Source: an uncultured Bacteroidales bacterium
GTDB lineage: Bacteria; Bacteroidota; Bacteroidia; Bacteroidales; FEN-979
Direction of reading: 5' to 3'
Length of the DNA: 44,440 nt
Assembly (NCBI GenBank): GCA_903916595.1
Contig: CAIWXI010000048.1
Span: 1 to 44,440, forward strand
Shown here one piece after another: positions 25,137 through 32,977 of this stretch (positions within the stretch are counted from its first letter, which is position 1; each line of letters starts with the position of its first letter). A program made the position numbers and the translations under genes. Under the pieces are notes generated by a model. The model did no database searches and was not told the DNA's origin. It worked only from the letters and a program-made list of their open reading frames with translations.

Positions 25137-26302
25137 TAAACAAACTCTCCGTGTTCCGAGATTATAGTAAGTTTTGGGGAAGCGGCATCCTGTACATGCC
25201 CGATGACCCTGGCTTCAAGGTTAAATGAGCCGGCGATTTCAATAAGTTCCTGAGCTATCTCTTTGGGAACGTAAAGCTCCATACGATGTCCCATATTGAA
25301 CACCCTGTACATTTCTTTCCAGTCCGTCCCTGACTGCTGTTGAATAAGCCTGAAAAGGGGAGGAGTTGAAAACAGTTTATCTTTTACTATATGCTTATTG
25401 TCAATAAAATGCAATACTTTGGTTTGCCCGCCCCCGCTGCAGTGTACCATCCCGTGAATTTCGTTTCTGAAACCCTCCAGCATCTTCGCGATCACAGGAG
25501 CATAGGTCCGGGTGGGAGCAAGCACGAGTTTCCCTACATCCAGGCCGGGAATCTCAGAGGGATCACTCAGTCGTTTTTGTCCTGAATAAACAAGCTCATC
25601 AGGAACTGCCTGGTCATAGCTTTCGGGGAACAAGCCTGCATATCTTTTTTCAAAAACATCATGACGGGCGGATGTGAGACCGTTGCTGCCCATCCCTCCG
25701 TTGTATTCTTTTTCATATGAGGTCTGCCCGTAGGATGCCAAACCCACGATCAGATCACCTGCTTGAATCCGGGCATTGTCGATGACTTCACTGCGCCTCA
25801 TCCTGCAGCAAACAGTAGAATCGACAATGATAGTACGTACAAGGTCACCCACGTCGGCAGTCTCGCCTCCGGTCGATGTTATACCGATCCCATAGGAGCG
25901 CATCGACGCAAGGAATTCTTCTGTGCCTGAGATGATCTCTGAAATTACTTCAGCGGGTATCAGAAGTTTGTTTCTGCCAATGGTTGAGGAAAGCAGGATG
26001 TTATCTGTAGCGCCGACACAAAGCAGGTCGTCGAGGTTCATAACGATGGCATCCTGTGCTATTCCGCGCCATACCGAAAGATCGCCCGTTTCTTTCCAGT
26101 ACAGGTATGCAAGCGATGATTTGGTACCGGCCCCATCGGCATGCATGATGTTGCAATAGCTTCCATCGCCACCGAGTATGTCGGGTATTATTTTACAGAA
26201 AGCTTTTGGGAAAAGGCCTTTGTTTAGATTCCTTATCGCGGAATGAACATCTTCTTTCTGAGAAGAAACGCCCCTTCTGGTATATCTTGATGCTTCGCTC
26301 AT
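25133..26302 (-). CDS. purM: Phosphoribosylformylglycinamidine cyclo-ligase (AIR synthetase)
   Basis: The 389-residue protein belongs to the PurM family, which closes the imidazole ring to form AIR in purine synthesis. Visible features are HADGAGTKSSLAYLYW, NLDDLLCVGA, TSTGGETADVGD and a C-terminal FNMGHRMELYVP. It is longer than E. coli PurM (about 345), as is usual for the Bacteroidota form. It starts three bases after the PorE-like gene stop and is probably co-transcribed with it. The stop codon TGA is supplied by array R4. Confidence 0.92.
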   Translation of the reverse strand: MSEASRYTRRGVSSQKEDVHSAIRNLNKGLFPKAFCKIIPDILGGDGSYCNIMHADGAGTKSSLAYLYWKETGDLSVWRGIAQDAIVMNLDDLLCVGATDNILLSSTIGRNKLLIPAEVISEIISGTEEFLASMRSYGIGITSTGGETADVGDLVRTIIVDSTVCCRMRRSEVIDNARIQAGDLIVGLASYGQTSYEKEYNGGMGSNGLTSARHDVFEKRYAGLFPESYDQAVPDELVYSGQKRLSDPSEIPGLDVGKLVLAPTRTYAPVIAKMLEGFRNEIHGMVHCSGGGQTKVLHFIDNKHIVKDKLFSTPPLFRLIQQQSGTDWKEMYRVFNMGHRMELYVPKEIAQELIEIAGSFNLEARVIGHVQDAASPKLTIISEHGEFVY

Positions 26303-26305
26303 AGG

Positions 26306-28756
26306 TCAATCGAAGATCAGCTGGCTTTTGCCATCATCCAGATGGAAGATACCGAATTTTTTAAGTGTATTCTCGCCGAAAACAAAGGTGCCGTGAATTT
26401 TGCTATTAACGGTGACTTTCAGATCCTTCACAGTATTTTTGGCAATACGTACTTCTTTCAGGGTGATTACAGCTTTTTCACTGATGGTTTTATCCTGAAT
26501 AAATTTTGTGGCATCGCCTTCAAAGTCGTTTTTATCGATCACTCCATCCTTAAGCAGACTGAATGCCTGAGCTGCAGTGATGAACATGTCTTTCTCGGTG
26601 GGATCGTAAGTGAACTGTAAAGAAATTCCATTGGCAAAGCAATAGCCTTCGTACTTGCCGTCTTTGAGTTTGTTCAGAGGTATGCCGTTGATCTCAGGAG
26701 CAATCACCACCTCGATCTTAGCTGTGCCCTGGGTCTTTGAAGGAGTAGCTTTGGGCACAAAATCGTTTCGGAGTATAGTGAATTCAGTGCGGCGATTCAT
26801 CTGGTGAGCAGCTTCTTTAACAGCTGTGTTAGGAAGAAGGTTGATGACTGAATCGGACAGAACCGTACCAGTAATAAATGTAAATTCTTCCCTTATAACG
26901 TCTTTGGCGAGTGTTCTGGGAACTCGTTCGCCGTAGCCTTTAGCAACCAAACGATCGGGATCTATGCCCCGCGAAATGAGGTAGTCTACAACGCTCTGGG
27001 CACGTTTCTGAGATAATATGTCGTTGCGTTCCTCGCTGTCGCGCGAATCAGTATACGCGGCAAGTTCTATCACAATGGTTTCATTTGCATCCAGAGTTTC
27101 AATGAGGCCCTGCAGCGAATCCTGGTACTGGGGTTTGAGGTCCCATTTTGCCAGATCATACAAGATATCGGGTAGCACAACCGGTTTTTTGGGAATAGGT
27201 CTCAGAACGAAATTTCTTGTGAGGTCCTTGCTTTTCTCAAGACCCAGTGTGGTCTCCCTTCCTCTTTCATTGAAATAATCCTTTTTCGTTATAACGAGGT
27301 CGTAAGTAGTACCGGCATTGATCTGCATTTTATTAAAACTGTAATGACCTTTTTCGTCGGTAGTATATTTAAAAGTACGTCCGTTGGTTCCGGTAGCCCT
27401 CACTTCAGCTCCCTGAACAGGAAGCAGGGAACGGTCGTCGGTAACGGTCCCTTCGAGAGTGTAGTATATTGGCGGAATTACAAAGGAGTATATATCATCT
27501 CTGCCTTTGCCTCCGGGCCGATTCGACGCGAACAGGCCTTCTTCCGACTCTTCCGCATTGAACACAATAGCCACGTCGTCGGCCGAGGAGTTGATAGGAG
27601 GTTTCATGTTTTCAGGTATGCTCCATTTTCCTTTGGAATAAACACTGCAGAAAATATCCATTCCTCCCATTCCCGGATGACCGTCGGAAGCAAAATACAA
27701 TATGCTGTCGTTTCGGATAAAGGGAAAGAGCTCATTGCCGGCTGTATTGATTACCTGACCGAGGTTTTCTTTGGACCATTTACCGCTTTTTTTACTTGCC
27801 CTCCAGATATCTTTTCCACCAAGGCCTCCGGGGATTTCAGCCGAAAAATAAATGACATCTCCTCCGGCTACCGAAGGATGACCATAAATGCTGGTGCTGT
27901 CGCCTCCCAGTTCAATCTTTTCCGGGTCCCCCCAGTTGCTGGAACCTGTACGACTGGTCATGAAAATCTGGCATCCGTTCTTTTTCTTGGGGTCGTTATA
28001 ACACCGTGTAAAATAGAAATGCATGAATCTCTCATCAAACTGGCCAACCCCATCGTTTGCCTTTGTGTTGATCATGCCGGCCTGATCGGCAAGAACCGGT
28101 TTGCTCCATTCGTTCTTACGGTCCTTCCTCGAAAGGTAAAAATCAGAGAATTTCAGACCTGTCCAGTTGTCAACATCTTTTCCGTTTGAAGCATCCCTGT
28201 CGGAGGTGAAAATAATGGAACCGAATTTTTTATCAGCATAAGCCGGGGCAAAATCATCTTCTTTCGAATTCAGTGGTTTTTCCCATTTAACAGAATATTT
28301 TGAAGGGTTGGCAATCCATTCCTTGGCAAGTTTACAAGTTGCTATGCCCTGTTCTCCTTTAAGGTCCTTTGGAGCCAGGTCTTTATAAGCCTGATATTGC
28401 TTTATCGCCTCGTCGTAATTGCCATTTGATTTTAGCGCATTGGCATAGTAAAGTATAACCCGGGGTTCGTCCTTAATGAATTTAACGTTATTCAGGAGCC
28501 GTTTATAAGCCGATTCGGATTTTTTAGTATTGTTCATCATCCTGTAACATTCGGCTATACGGAAAGTGATCCGGTCGCGTTCAGTCTTGTTTTTCTTCAC
28601 TTTCGAAGACGCTTTCTGGTATTTCTGAAGTGCAGTGAGATACAGCTGGTCGGAGAAAGCATCATCGGCAGCTTTAGTGGCTTTATTCTGTGCCACTGAT
28701 GGCATCGTGAAACAGAAAAAGAGGATCAGGTAAATTAAAAAGCTTTTCAGGTGCAT
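26306..28756 (-). CDS. OmpA-family outer membrane protein with TPR, PD40 propeller and carboxypeptidase-regulatory domains (PorE-like)
   Basis: The 816-residue protein has a signal peptide (MHLKSFLIYLILFFCFTMPSVAQ), N-terminal TPR-like helices (about 25-165), and a WD40-like PD40 propeller (about 170-425, with IIFTSDRDASNG, IYFSAEIPGG, LYFASDGHPG and LFASNRPGG). A carboxypeptidase-regulatory domain follows (about 433-520), then an OmpA C-terminal peptidoglycan-binding domain (about 527-665, with AYTDSRDSEERN and GYGERVP). The order matches PorE of the type IX secretion and gliding apparatus, but many Bacteroidota paralogs share it. About 150 further residues follow the OmpA domain, and I do not recognise them. 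I start at the ATG at 28756; an upstream frame would bury the signal peptide. Confidence 0.82.
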   Translation of the reverse strand: MHLKSFLIYLILFFCFTMPSVAQNKATKAADDAFSDQLYLTALQKYQKASSKVKKNKTERDRITFRIAECYRMMNNTKKSESAYKRLLNNVKFIKDEPRVILYYANALKSNGNYDEAIKQYQAYKDLAPKDLKGEQGIATCKLAKEWIANPSKYSVKWEKPLNSKEDDFAPAYADKKFGSIIFTSDRDASNGKDVDNWTGLKFSDFYLSRKDRKNEWSKPVLADQAGMINTKANDGVGQFDERFMHFYFTRCYNDPKKKNGCQIFMTSRTGSSNWGDPEKIELGGDSTSIYGHPSVAGGDVIYFSAEIPGGLGGKDIWRASKKSGKWSKENLGQVINTAGNELFPFIRNDSILYFASDGHPGMGGMDIFCSVYSKGKWSIPENMKPPINSSADDVAIVFNAEESEEGLFASNRPGGKGRDDIYSFVIPPIYYTLEGTVTDDRSLLPVQGAEVRATGTNGRTFKYTTDEKGHYSFNKMQINAGTTYDLVITKKDYFNERGRETTLGLEKSKDLTRNFVLRPIPKKPVVLPDILYDLAKWDLKPQYQDSLQGLIETLDANETIVIELAAYTDSRDSEERNDILSQKRAQSVVDYLISRGIDPDRLVAKGYGERVPRTLAKDVIREEFTFITGTVLSDSVINLLPNTAVKEAAHQMNRRTEFTILRNDFVPKATPSKTQGTAKIEVVIAPEINGIPLNKLKDGKYEGYCFANGISLQFTYDPTEKDMFITAAQAFSLLKDGVIDKNDFEGDATKFIQDKTISEKAVITLKEVRIAKNTVKDLKVTVNSKIHGTFVFGENTLKKFGIFHLDDGKSQLIFD

Positions 28757-28786
28757 TATAGGCTTATTAACAGCTGGATTAACGCA

Positions 28787-28794
28787 CAAATATA
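28787..28794 (-). promoter_or_regulatory. -7 promoter element of the PorE-like/purM operon
   Basis: The minus strand reads TATATTTG, 30 bases upstream of the ATG at 28756. A CAAA on the plus strand at 28820 could be a -33 element but the spacing (25) is longer than usual. Confidence 0.45.
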
Positions 28795-28820
28795 CGGAAA
28801 AGTGTGTTTCTGTAGCCCCC

Positions 28821-28856
28821 AAAATAAAAAAGGCTGCCCTTATCCCGGGCAGCCTT
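28821..28856 (-). terminator. Rho-independent terminator of secDF
   Basis: Read on the minus strand, AAGGCTGCCC pairs with GGGCAGCCTT around a 7-base loop (GGGATAA), and a T-rich run (TTTTATTTT) follows at once. It lies 32 bases after the secDF stop and just upstream of the PorE-like gene's promoter. It is the clearest terminator in the window. Confidence 0.85.
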
Positions 28857-28888
28857 GAACTATAAGTTGAACTTTTCAGGAACTCAGG

Positions 28889-31800
28889 TTATTTTGATTT
28901 TGTTTTAGCCTGAAGTTCTTTCTTTTCCTTGCGACGTCTCTGGGCCAATATGATATCGTAGGCAACGGGGGTTGCATTAAACACCGATGAATAGGTACCC
29001 GAAATAACACCAATAAGAAGAGCGAAAGTAAACCCGCGGAGAACTTCACCACCGAAGATAAAGATAACGATCAACACGACCAGGGTTACGCCCGAGGTGT
29101 TGATGGTTCGGCCAAGAGTTGAATTGATAGCCGCGTTGATGTTGTCGGCCAGGTCGCGCTTGGGATACAATCCCCTGTATTCGCGGATCCTGTCGAAGAT
29201 GATTACCGTGTCCATGATGGAGTAACCGATGATTGTAAGAAGTGCCGCAATAAACTGCTGATCAACCTCCATGCTGAAGGGCAAAATACCGTGGAACAAA
29301 GTAAACATCGTAATGATAATAAGCGTATCATGGAAGAGAGAAACCACACCACCGATTCCGAACTGCCAGTTCTTGAATCGTAAGGCGATGTAAACGAAAA
29401 TGATGACAAGAGAAAAGAACACGGCAAGAACTGCCTGCCAGATCAGAGCATAGCTTATAGTGGGGTCCACACGTTGTGAGCTCATTTCTCCAATAGCTTT
29501 TTTCGGGTCGGCTGTTTTGAAGTCTGTAAACGTAATAGCCGTTTTATAGTATCCTTTTACACCTTCAAAAAGCTTGGCGTTGACAATAGAGTCAGCCTGC
29601 TGGGTACGTTCGTTGATCAGGTATTTGGTTGTGATCTTCACCTGGTTACTCGGACCAAATGTTTTTACTTCGGGATATTCCTTGAAAATTTTGCCAAGGG
29701 ATTCGCGTACATCTGACGTATTCACCGGCTCATCAAAGCGAACGATGTAGCTGCGACCACCAGTAAAATCGAGGCCCGGATCAAGTCCTCTGATAAATAT
29801 CGAGATCACACCGGGAATGATAATGGCAATCGAAAGGATGTACATCTTGTACCTCAGTCCAATAAAATTGATATGAATGTTCTGGAAGGCATTCTGTGTC
29901 CACCTGTTTCCTGTAGTGATGGTTATGTTCTTGTCGAGCATCCATTCGAAGAGCAGTCGTGCGATAAAGATCGATGAGAACAGTGAAAGCAGAAGACCGA
30001 TTACAAGTGTAGTAGCAAAACCCTGAACCGGGCCCGACCCAAAAATGTACAAAACGATACCTGTGAGGATGGTGGTTACGTGGCCGTCGATGATTGCCGA
30101 CAGGGCATGCTTGAAACCGTCTTTAACGACCAGTCTCATGCCTTTACCGGCCCGCATTTCCTCTCGCATACGCTCATAGATGATCACGTTTGAGTCGACC
30201 GCCATAGCGAGTGTAAGAACGATACCGGCAATACCGGGGAGTGTAAGTACAGCGCCAATAGATGCAAGAACACCAAACAGGAAAAATACGTTGGCGAACA
30301 ATGCAACATCGGCAACGATACCTGCACGTCCATAATACAGCGACATATACAGAAGGACCCCGATAAATGCTATGATGAACGAGATCAGACCTGCATTGAT
30401 AGATTCTTTACCAAGTGAAGGGCCAACGACTTCCTCCTGCACAATACGTGCCGGGGCCGGGAGTTTACCGGCTTTCAGGATGTTTGCAAGGTCCTGAGCC
30501 TCTTCAACAGTCATACTGCCGCCGGTGATAGACGACATACCATTGGGGATTTCCCCGTTGACGTTTGGATAACTGTAAACATAACCGTCGAGAACAATAG
30601 CGATCTGCTTGCCGATGTTATCGCCGGTAAGGCGTTTCCATATCCGGGCGCCTTCAGAGTTCATCGACATCGAAACTTCAACTCTTCCGTTCTGGTCGTA
30701 GTCCTGACGGGCGTTTGTGATCACATCGCCTCCTAAAGCCGGTGAACCGTCGCGGGATGTAACTTTCAGTGCAACGAGCTCGAGTATGTCTTTTGCTTCA
30801 TCCCTGGGCTTTACAGTCCACACGAGCTTCATATCCCTGGGGAAGAGATGTTTTACCAGGCGAAGCATATAGTTCACCTTGGCTGTATCCTTGATAAGTG
30901 CTCTTCCAACCATAGCCGTTTCGCCTGCCTGGTACTGCCCGTCTTTGTTCTGAAAGATAGCCATTGCAAGAACCGCGAATAAGGGGTTGTTTTTCATCCA
31001 CTGCTCGGTTTCTACTTTCTTATTCATAGCCGAAGCGTTGGAGGTGTCTTTGCCCAGCTGTTTCAACAAGGCGTTACCACCGGCTGAATCTTTCTTTGCA
31101 GGAGCTGCAGCGGTTTTTGACGGTGCTTTCTTCTCGGCCAAAGACAGTTTGTTGCTGATGGCTTTTGCTGTCCCTGCAGTGTCGGTCTTGGTTGAATCAA
31201 GTTTTACTGTGTCACTCCCGGCAGTCAATATCGCCGAAAGCCTTTTATTTGCTTCTGTGAAGTAGGGGTGAAGCTGAGTAAACTGGTAAGTTTCCCAGAA
31301 CTCCAGCTGGGCAGTTCCCTGTAATAGTTTACGCACGCGTTCCGGATCTTTGATGCCCGGAAGCTCGATAAGGATTCGGCCTGCAGTCTGCAATCTCTGG
31401 ATGTTCGGCTGAACAACACCAAAACGGTCAATACGTGTGGTAAGAATATGGTAGGTTCTGTCAATTGCAGCATTGGTCTCCTCCCTGATCACTTTGATTA
31501 CTTCAGAGTTTGTAGTATTGAAGTTGATCCTGTCTTTTAACTCAACGGTATTAAATATTGCTGCAAGCTTCGCATTCGGGTCTACCTGCTTAAACGACTC
31601 AGCGAACAAGTCAACAAAATCGGATGTGCTGTTCTTTTCTTTCTGGATCGCAATCTGGAGAGCCTTGTTGAAGGTAGGATCCTGGCTGTAACCCGATAAT
31701 GCACGGATCACTTCAGGCACAGAAACAGCCATCGTTACGTTCATCCCCCCCTTGAGGTCAAGACCAAGATTGATTTCGCGTTCCCTGACATCCTTTAAAG

Positions 31801-32074
31801 TATATTTTTTAAGGAGGATGTTATAAACATCGGTATTAGCCATGGAATCATTAAAATATTCAGTCCTGGAACGGATAATCGAATCAGTAAGATATTCCAG
31901 GCGGGCGTTATCACCCCTGGCTAATTTGATGGCCAGATCTTTCCCAACAGTGGCATTGCCGTAATCTTCAGCTTTCACCGAATACCGGTAGCTGATAAAG
32001 GTAAATGACAACTGGAATAAACAAACTAAACCGAAAACAATCGCAAATAGCTTTACAGCGCCTTTATTCTGCAT
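28889..32074 (-). CDS. secDF: Fused protein translocase subunit SecDF
   Basis: The 1061-residue membrane protein joins SecD and SecF, as is common in Bacteroidota. The SecD part has LGLDLKGGMN after the first helix and AMAVDSNVIIYERMREE in helix 4. The SecF part has GLDFTGGRSYIVRFDE and GYSIMDTVIIFDRIREY. The complex uses the proton gradient to pull exported proteins through SecYEG at the periplasmic side. A region of about 110 residues rich in Ala, Lys, Ser and Thr (around residues 265-375) lies within the periplasmic part of SecD; it is low in complexity and probably a flexible insert. A promoter element and a terminator bracket the gene, so it is likely monocistronic. Confidence 0.97.
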   Translation of the reverse strand: MQNKGAVKLFAIVFGLVCLFQLSFTFISYRYSVKAEDYGNATVGKDLAIKLARGDNARLEYLTDSIIRSRTEYFNDSMANTDVYNILLKKYTLKDVREREINLGLDLKGGMNVTMAVSVPEVIRALSGYSQDPTFNKALQIAIQKEKNSTSDFVDLFAESFKQVDPNAKLAAIFNTVELKDRINFNTTNSEVIKVIREETNAAIDRTYHILTTRIDRFGVVQPNIQRLQTAGRILIELPGIKDPERVRKLLQGTAQLEFWETYQFTQLHPYFTEANKRLSAILTAGSDTVKLDSTKTDTAGTAKAISNKLSLAEKKAPSKTAAAPAKKDSAGGNALLKQLGKDTSNASAMNKKVETEQWMKNNPLFAVLAMAIFQNKDGQYQAGETAMVGRALIKDTAKVNYMLRLVKHLFPRDMKLVWTVKPRDEAKDILELVALKVTSRDGSPALGGDVITNARQDYDQNGRVEVSMSMNSEGARIWKRLTGDNIGKQIAIVLDGYVYSYPNVNGEIPNGMSSITGGSMTVEEAQDLANILKAGKLPAPARIVQEEVVGPSLGKESINAGLISFIIAFIGVLLYMSLYYGRAGIVADVALFANVFFLFGVLASIGAVLTLPGIAGIVLTLAMAVDSNVIIYERMREEMRAGKGMRLVVKDGFKHALSAIIDGHVTTILTGIVLYIFGSGPVQGFATTLVIGLLLSLFSSIFIARLLFEWMLDKNITITTGNRWTQNAFQNIHINFIGLRYKMYILSIAIIIPGVISIFIRGLDPGLDFTGGRSYIVRFDEPVNTSDVRESLGKIFKEYPEVKTFGPSNQVKITTKYLINERTQQADSIVNAKLFEGVKGYYKTAITFTDFKTADPKKAIGEMSSQRVDPTISYALIWQAVLAVFFSLVIIFVYIALRFKNWQFGIGGVVSLFHDTLIIITMFTLFHGILPFSMEVDQQFIAALLTIIGYSIMDTVIIFDRIREYRGLYPKRDLADNINAAINSTLGRTINTSGVTLVVLIVIFIFGGEVLRGFTFALLIGVISGTYSSVFNATPVAYDIILAQRRRKEKKELQAKTKSK

Positions 32075-32123
32075 GAGGTTTAAATTTAATTAAGATGATT
32101 ATGGTCTGATTTTTTCGAGGGTG

Positions 32124-32131
32124 CAAATTTA
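32124..32131 (-). promoter_or_regulatory. -7 promoter element of secDF
   Basis: The minus strand reads TAAATTTG, a TAnnTTTG match, 49 bases before the secDF ATG at 32074. No -33 TTG was identified. Confidence 0.45.
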
Positions 32132-32174
32132 GAACTTTTCCCCGAAAAATAAAAGAGGTCGGGTGAATTATATT

Positions 32175-32591
32175 TCACTTGAGATTGATAGTCCCTTCTG
32201 TTGTCCCTGGCGGAAGACGAAGCAGTATAAATTTACGCCAGCTGAAATTCGCGTTCTGACTGGCAGTTTCAGGCTTGTCGGCATACTTAATGATGAATTT
32301 TGTATCATCATTCACAATAAGATTTTTTTTGCCTTCAAATTTCTGCTCAGAAATTGTTGTCATAGCCCAATACCCAATAGTGTCCTTAGCTGAAATGCTT
32401 TCAAAAACCAGACGCTCCCCGCCTTTGCCAATTGTAAACCAGCCGGTCGTCATCCAGTATCCTTCGCTGGCTATATAGCGGCACATTGCTACATAAACCT
32501 GCTCGTTATGACTGTTTCTAAAGACGATCTGCGGATGACCTTCTGCCATAATAAGCACGAAGGTGAACAGGATAATCAGTCGTTTTGTCAT
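32175..32591 (-). CDS. Small exported DUF1036-like protein
   Basis: The 138-residue protein has a signal peptide (MTKRLIILFTFVLIMAEG). A body follows that resembles the DUF1036 pattern: FRNSHNEQVYVAMCRY, then WMTTGWFTIGKGGERLVF, that is, an early Asn-rich strand, a tyrosine/valine strand and a GW-F/Y-x-[VI]-x-x-G turn. DUF1036 has no known function. I start at the ATG at 32591; an ATG nine bases earlier is also possible. A TATCTTTA element lies upstream at 32611. The family call is from pattern memory and only moderate. Confidence 0.6.
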   Translation of the reverse strand: MTKRLIILFTFVLIMAEGHPQIVFRNSHNEQVYVAMCRYIASEGYWMTTGWFTIGKGGERLVFESISAKDTIGYWAMTTISEQKFEGKKNLIVNDDTKFIIKYADKPETASQNANFSWRKFILLRLPPGTTEGTINLK

Positions 32592-32610
32592 TCGGATCAT
32601 GATTTTTTGG

Positions 32611-32618
32611 TAAAGATA
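32611..32618 (-). promoter_or_regulatory. Possible -7 element of the DUF1036-like gene
   Basis: The minus strand reads TATCTTTA, one base off TAnnTTTG. The same variant appears before the DUF4290 gene (41687) and the right-edge lipoprotein gene (44238). The -33 position falls inside heptanucleotide array R5. Confidence 0.35.
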
Positions 32619-32620
32619 AT

Positions 32621-32655
32621 CAGATATCAGATATCAGATATCAGATATCAGATTC
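32621..32655. repeat. Heptanucleotide array R5
   Basis: Four exact CAGATAT units followed by CAGATTC, in phase. The array supplies the last codons and the TGA stop of the HEAT-repeat relic and lies directly upstream of the DUF1036-like gene's promoter element. Confidence 0.9.
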
Positions 32656-32871
32656 CATCTTCGTTAGTTTTTTCAGGATTTTCAGTCCCCGGTTTTTAAA
32701 GCCGGGAGTTTCCTCGTTTAAACGGAATTCAATGCAGTCAATCAATTCCTTTCTGAGTTCAGGTTCTTTTAAAGACAAACGGTACAGAATTTCCATGCAA
32801 TGCACTTTGACTGCCGGGGGATAGGGCGGGTGCAGCAGATTTTTTTTAGTAATCAATTTAGTAAAAACCAA
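32641..32871 (-). pseudogene. C-terminal relic of a HEAT-repeat protein
   Basis: This 76-codon frame opens only with a TTG after an in-frame TAA at about 32886. Its first 13 residues look random, but from about residue 14 it reads PPAVKVHCMEILYRLS, then ELIDCIEFRL and GFKNRGLKILKKL. I recognise these as the final HEAT-type helices of a longer cytosolic protein common in Bacteroidota. There is no room for the N-terminal part, because the promoter of the next gene begins at 32893 on the other strand. The last residues (ESDI) and the stop come from array R5. I read it as a truncated, probably non-functional remnant; a short expressed protein is not excluded. Confidence 0.5.
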
Positions 32872-32892
32872 GTAATATATAAAATCTTATTT

Positions 32893-32900
32893 TACTTTTG
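32893..32900 (+). promoter_or_regulatory. -7 promoter element of the arginine-decarboxylase-like gene
   Basis: TACTTTTG matches TAnnTTTG, with a leader of about 75 bases before the ATG at 32978. The leader contains the near-palindrome at 32949-32961. Confidence 0.5.
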
Positions 32901-32948
32901 CAATAAAATTGAAACCTAAGTGATTTACATAGAGCAAAAACAAGTAAA

Positions 32949-32961
32949 GTAAGTTACTTAC
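32949..32961. promoter_or_regulatory. Inverted repeat in the leader of the arginine-decarboxylase-like gene
   Basis: GTAAG-TTA-CTTAC forms 5-base arms around a 3-base centre, 16 bases before the ATG. It could be an operator or a small hairpin near the ribosome-binding region. The flanks are A-rich with no clear Shine-Dalgarno. Confidence 0.3.
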
Positions 32962-32977
32962 ATTAAAAAAAAGTCCA

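Noticed and set aside
27344-28189. A 281-codon plus-strand open frame opposite the PorE-like gene
   Set aside because: It lies wholly within a minus-strand gene with clear domains and signal peptide; its translation shows no recognisable domain and no promoter precedes it.
31000-31280. Low-complexity Ala/Lys/Ser/Thr region of secDF as a possible frameshift or insertion
   Set aside because: The frame is continuous, and Bacteroidota SecDF proteins commonly have a flexible insert at this place.
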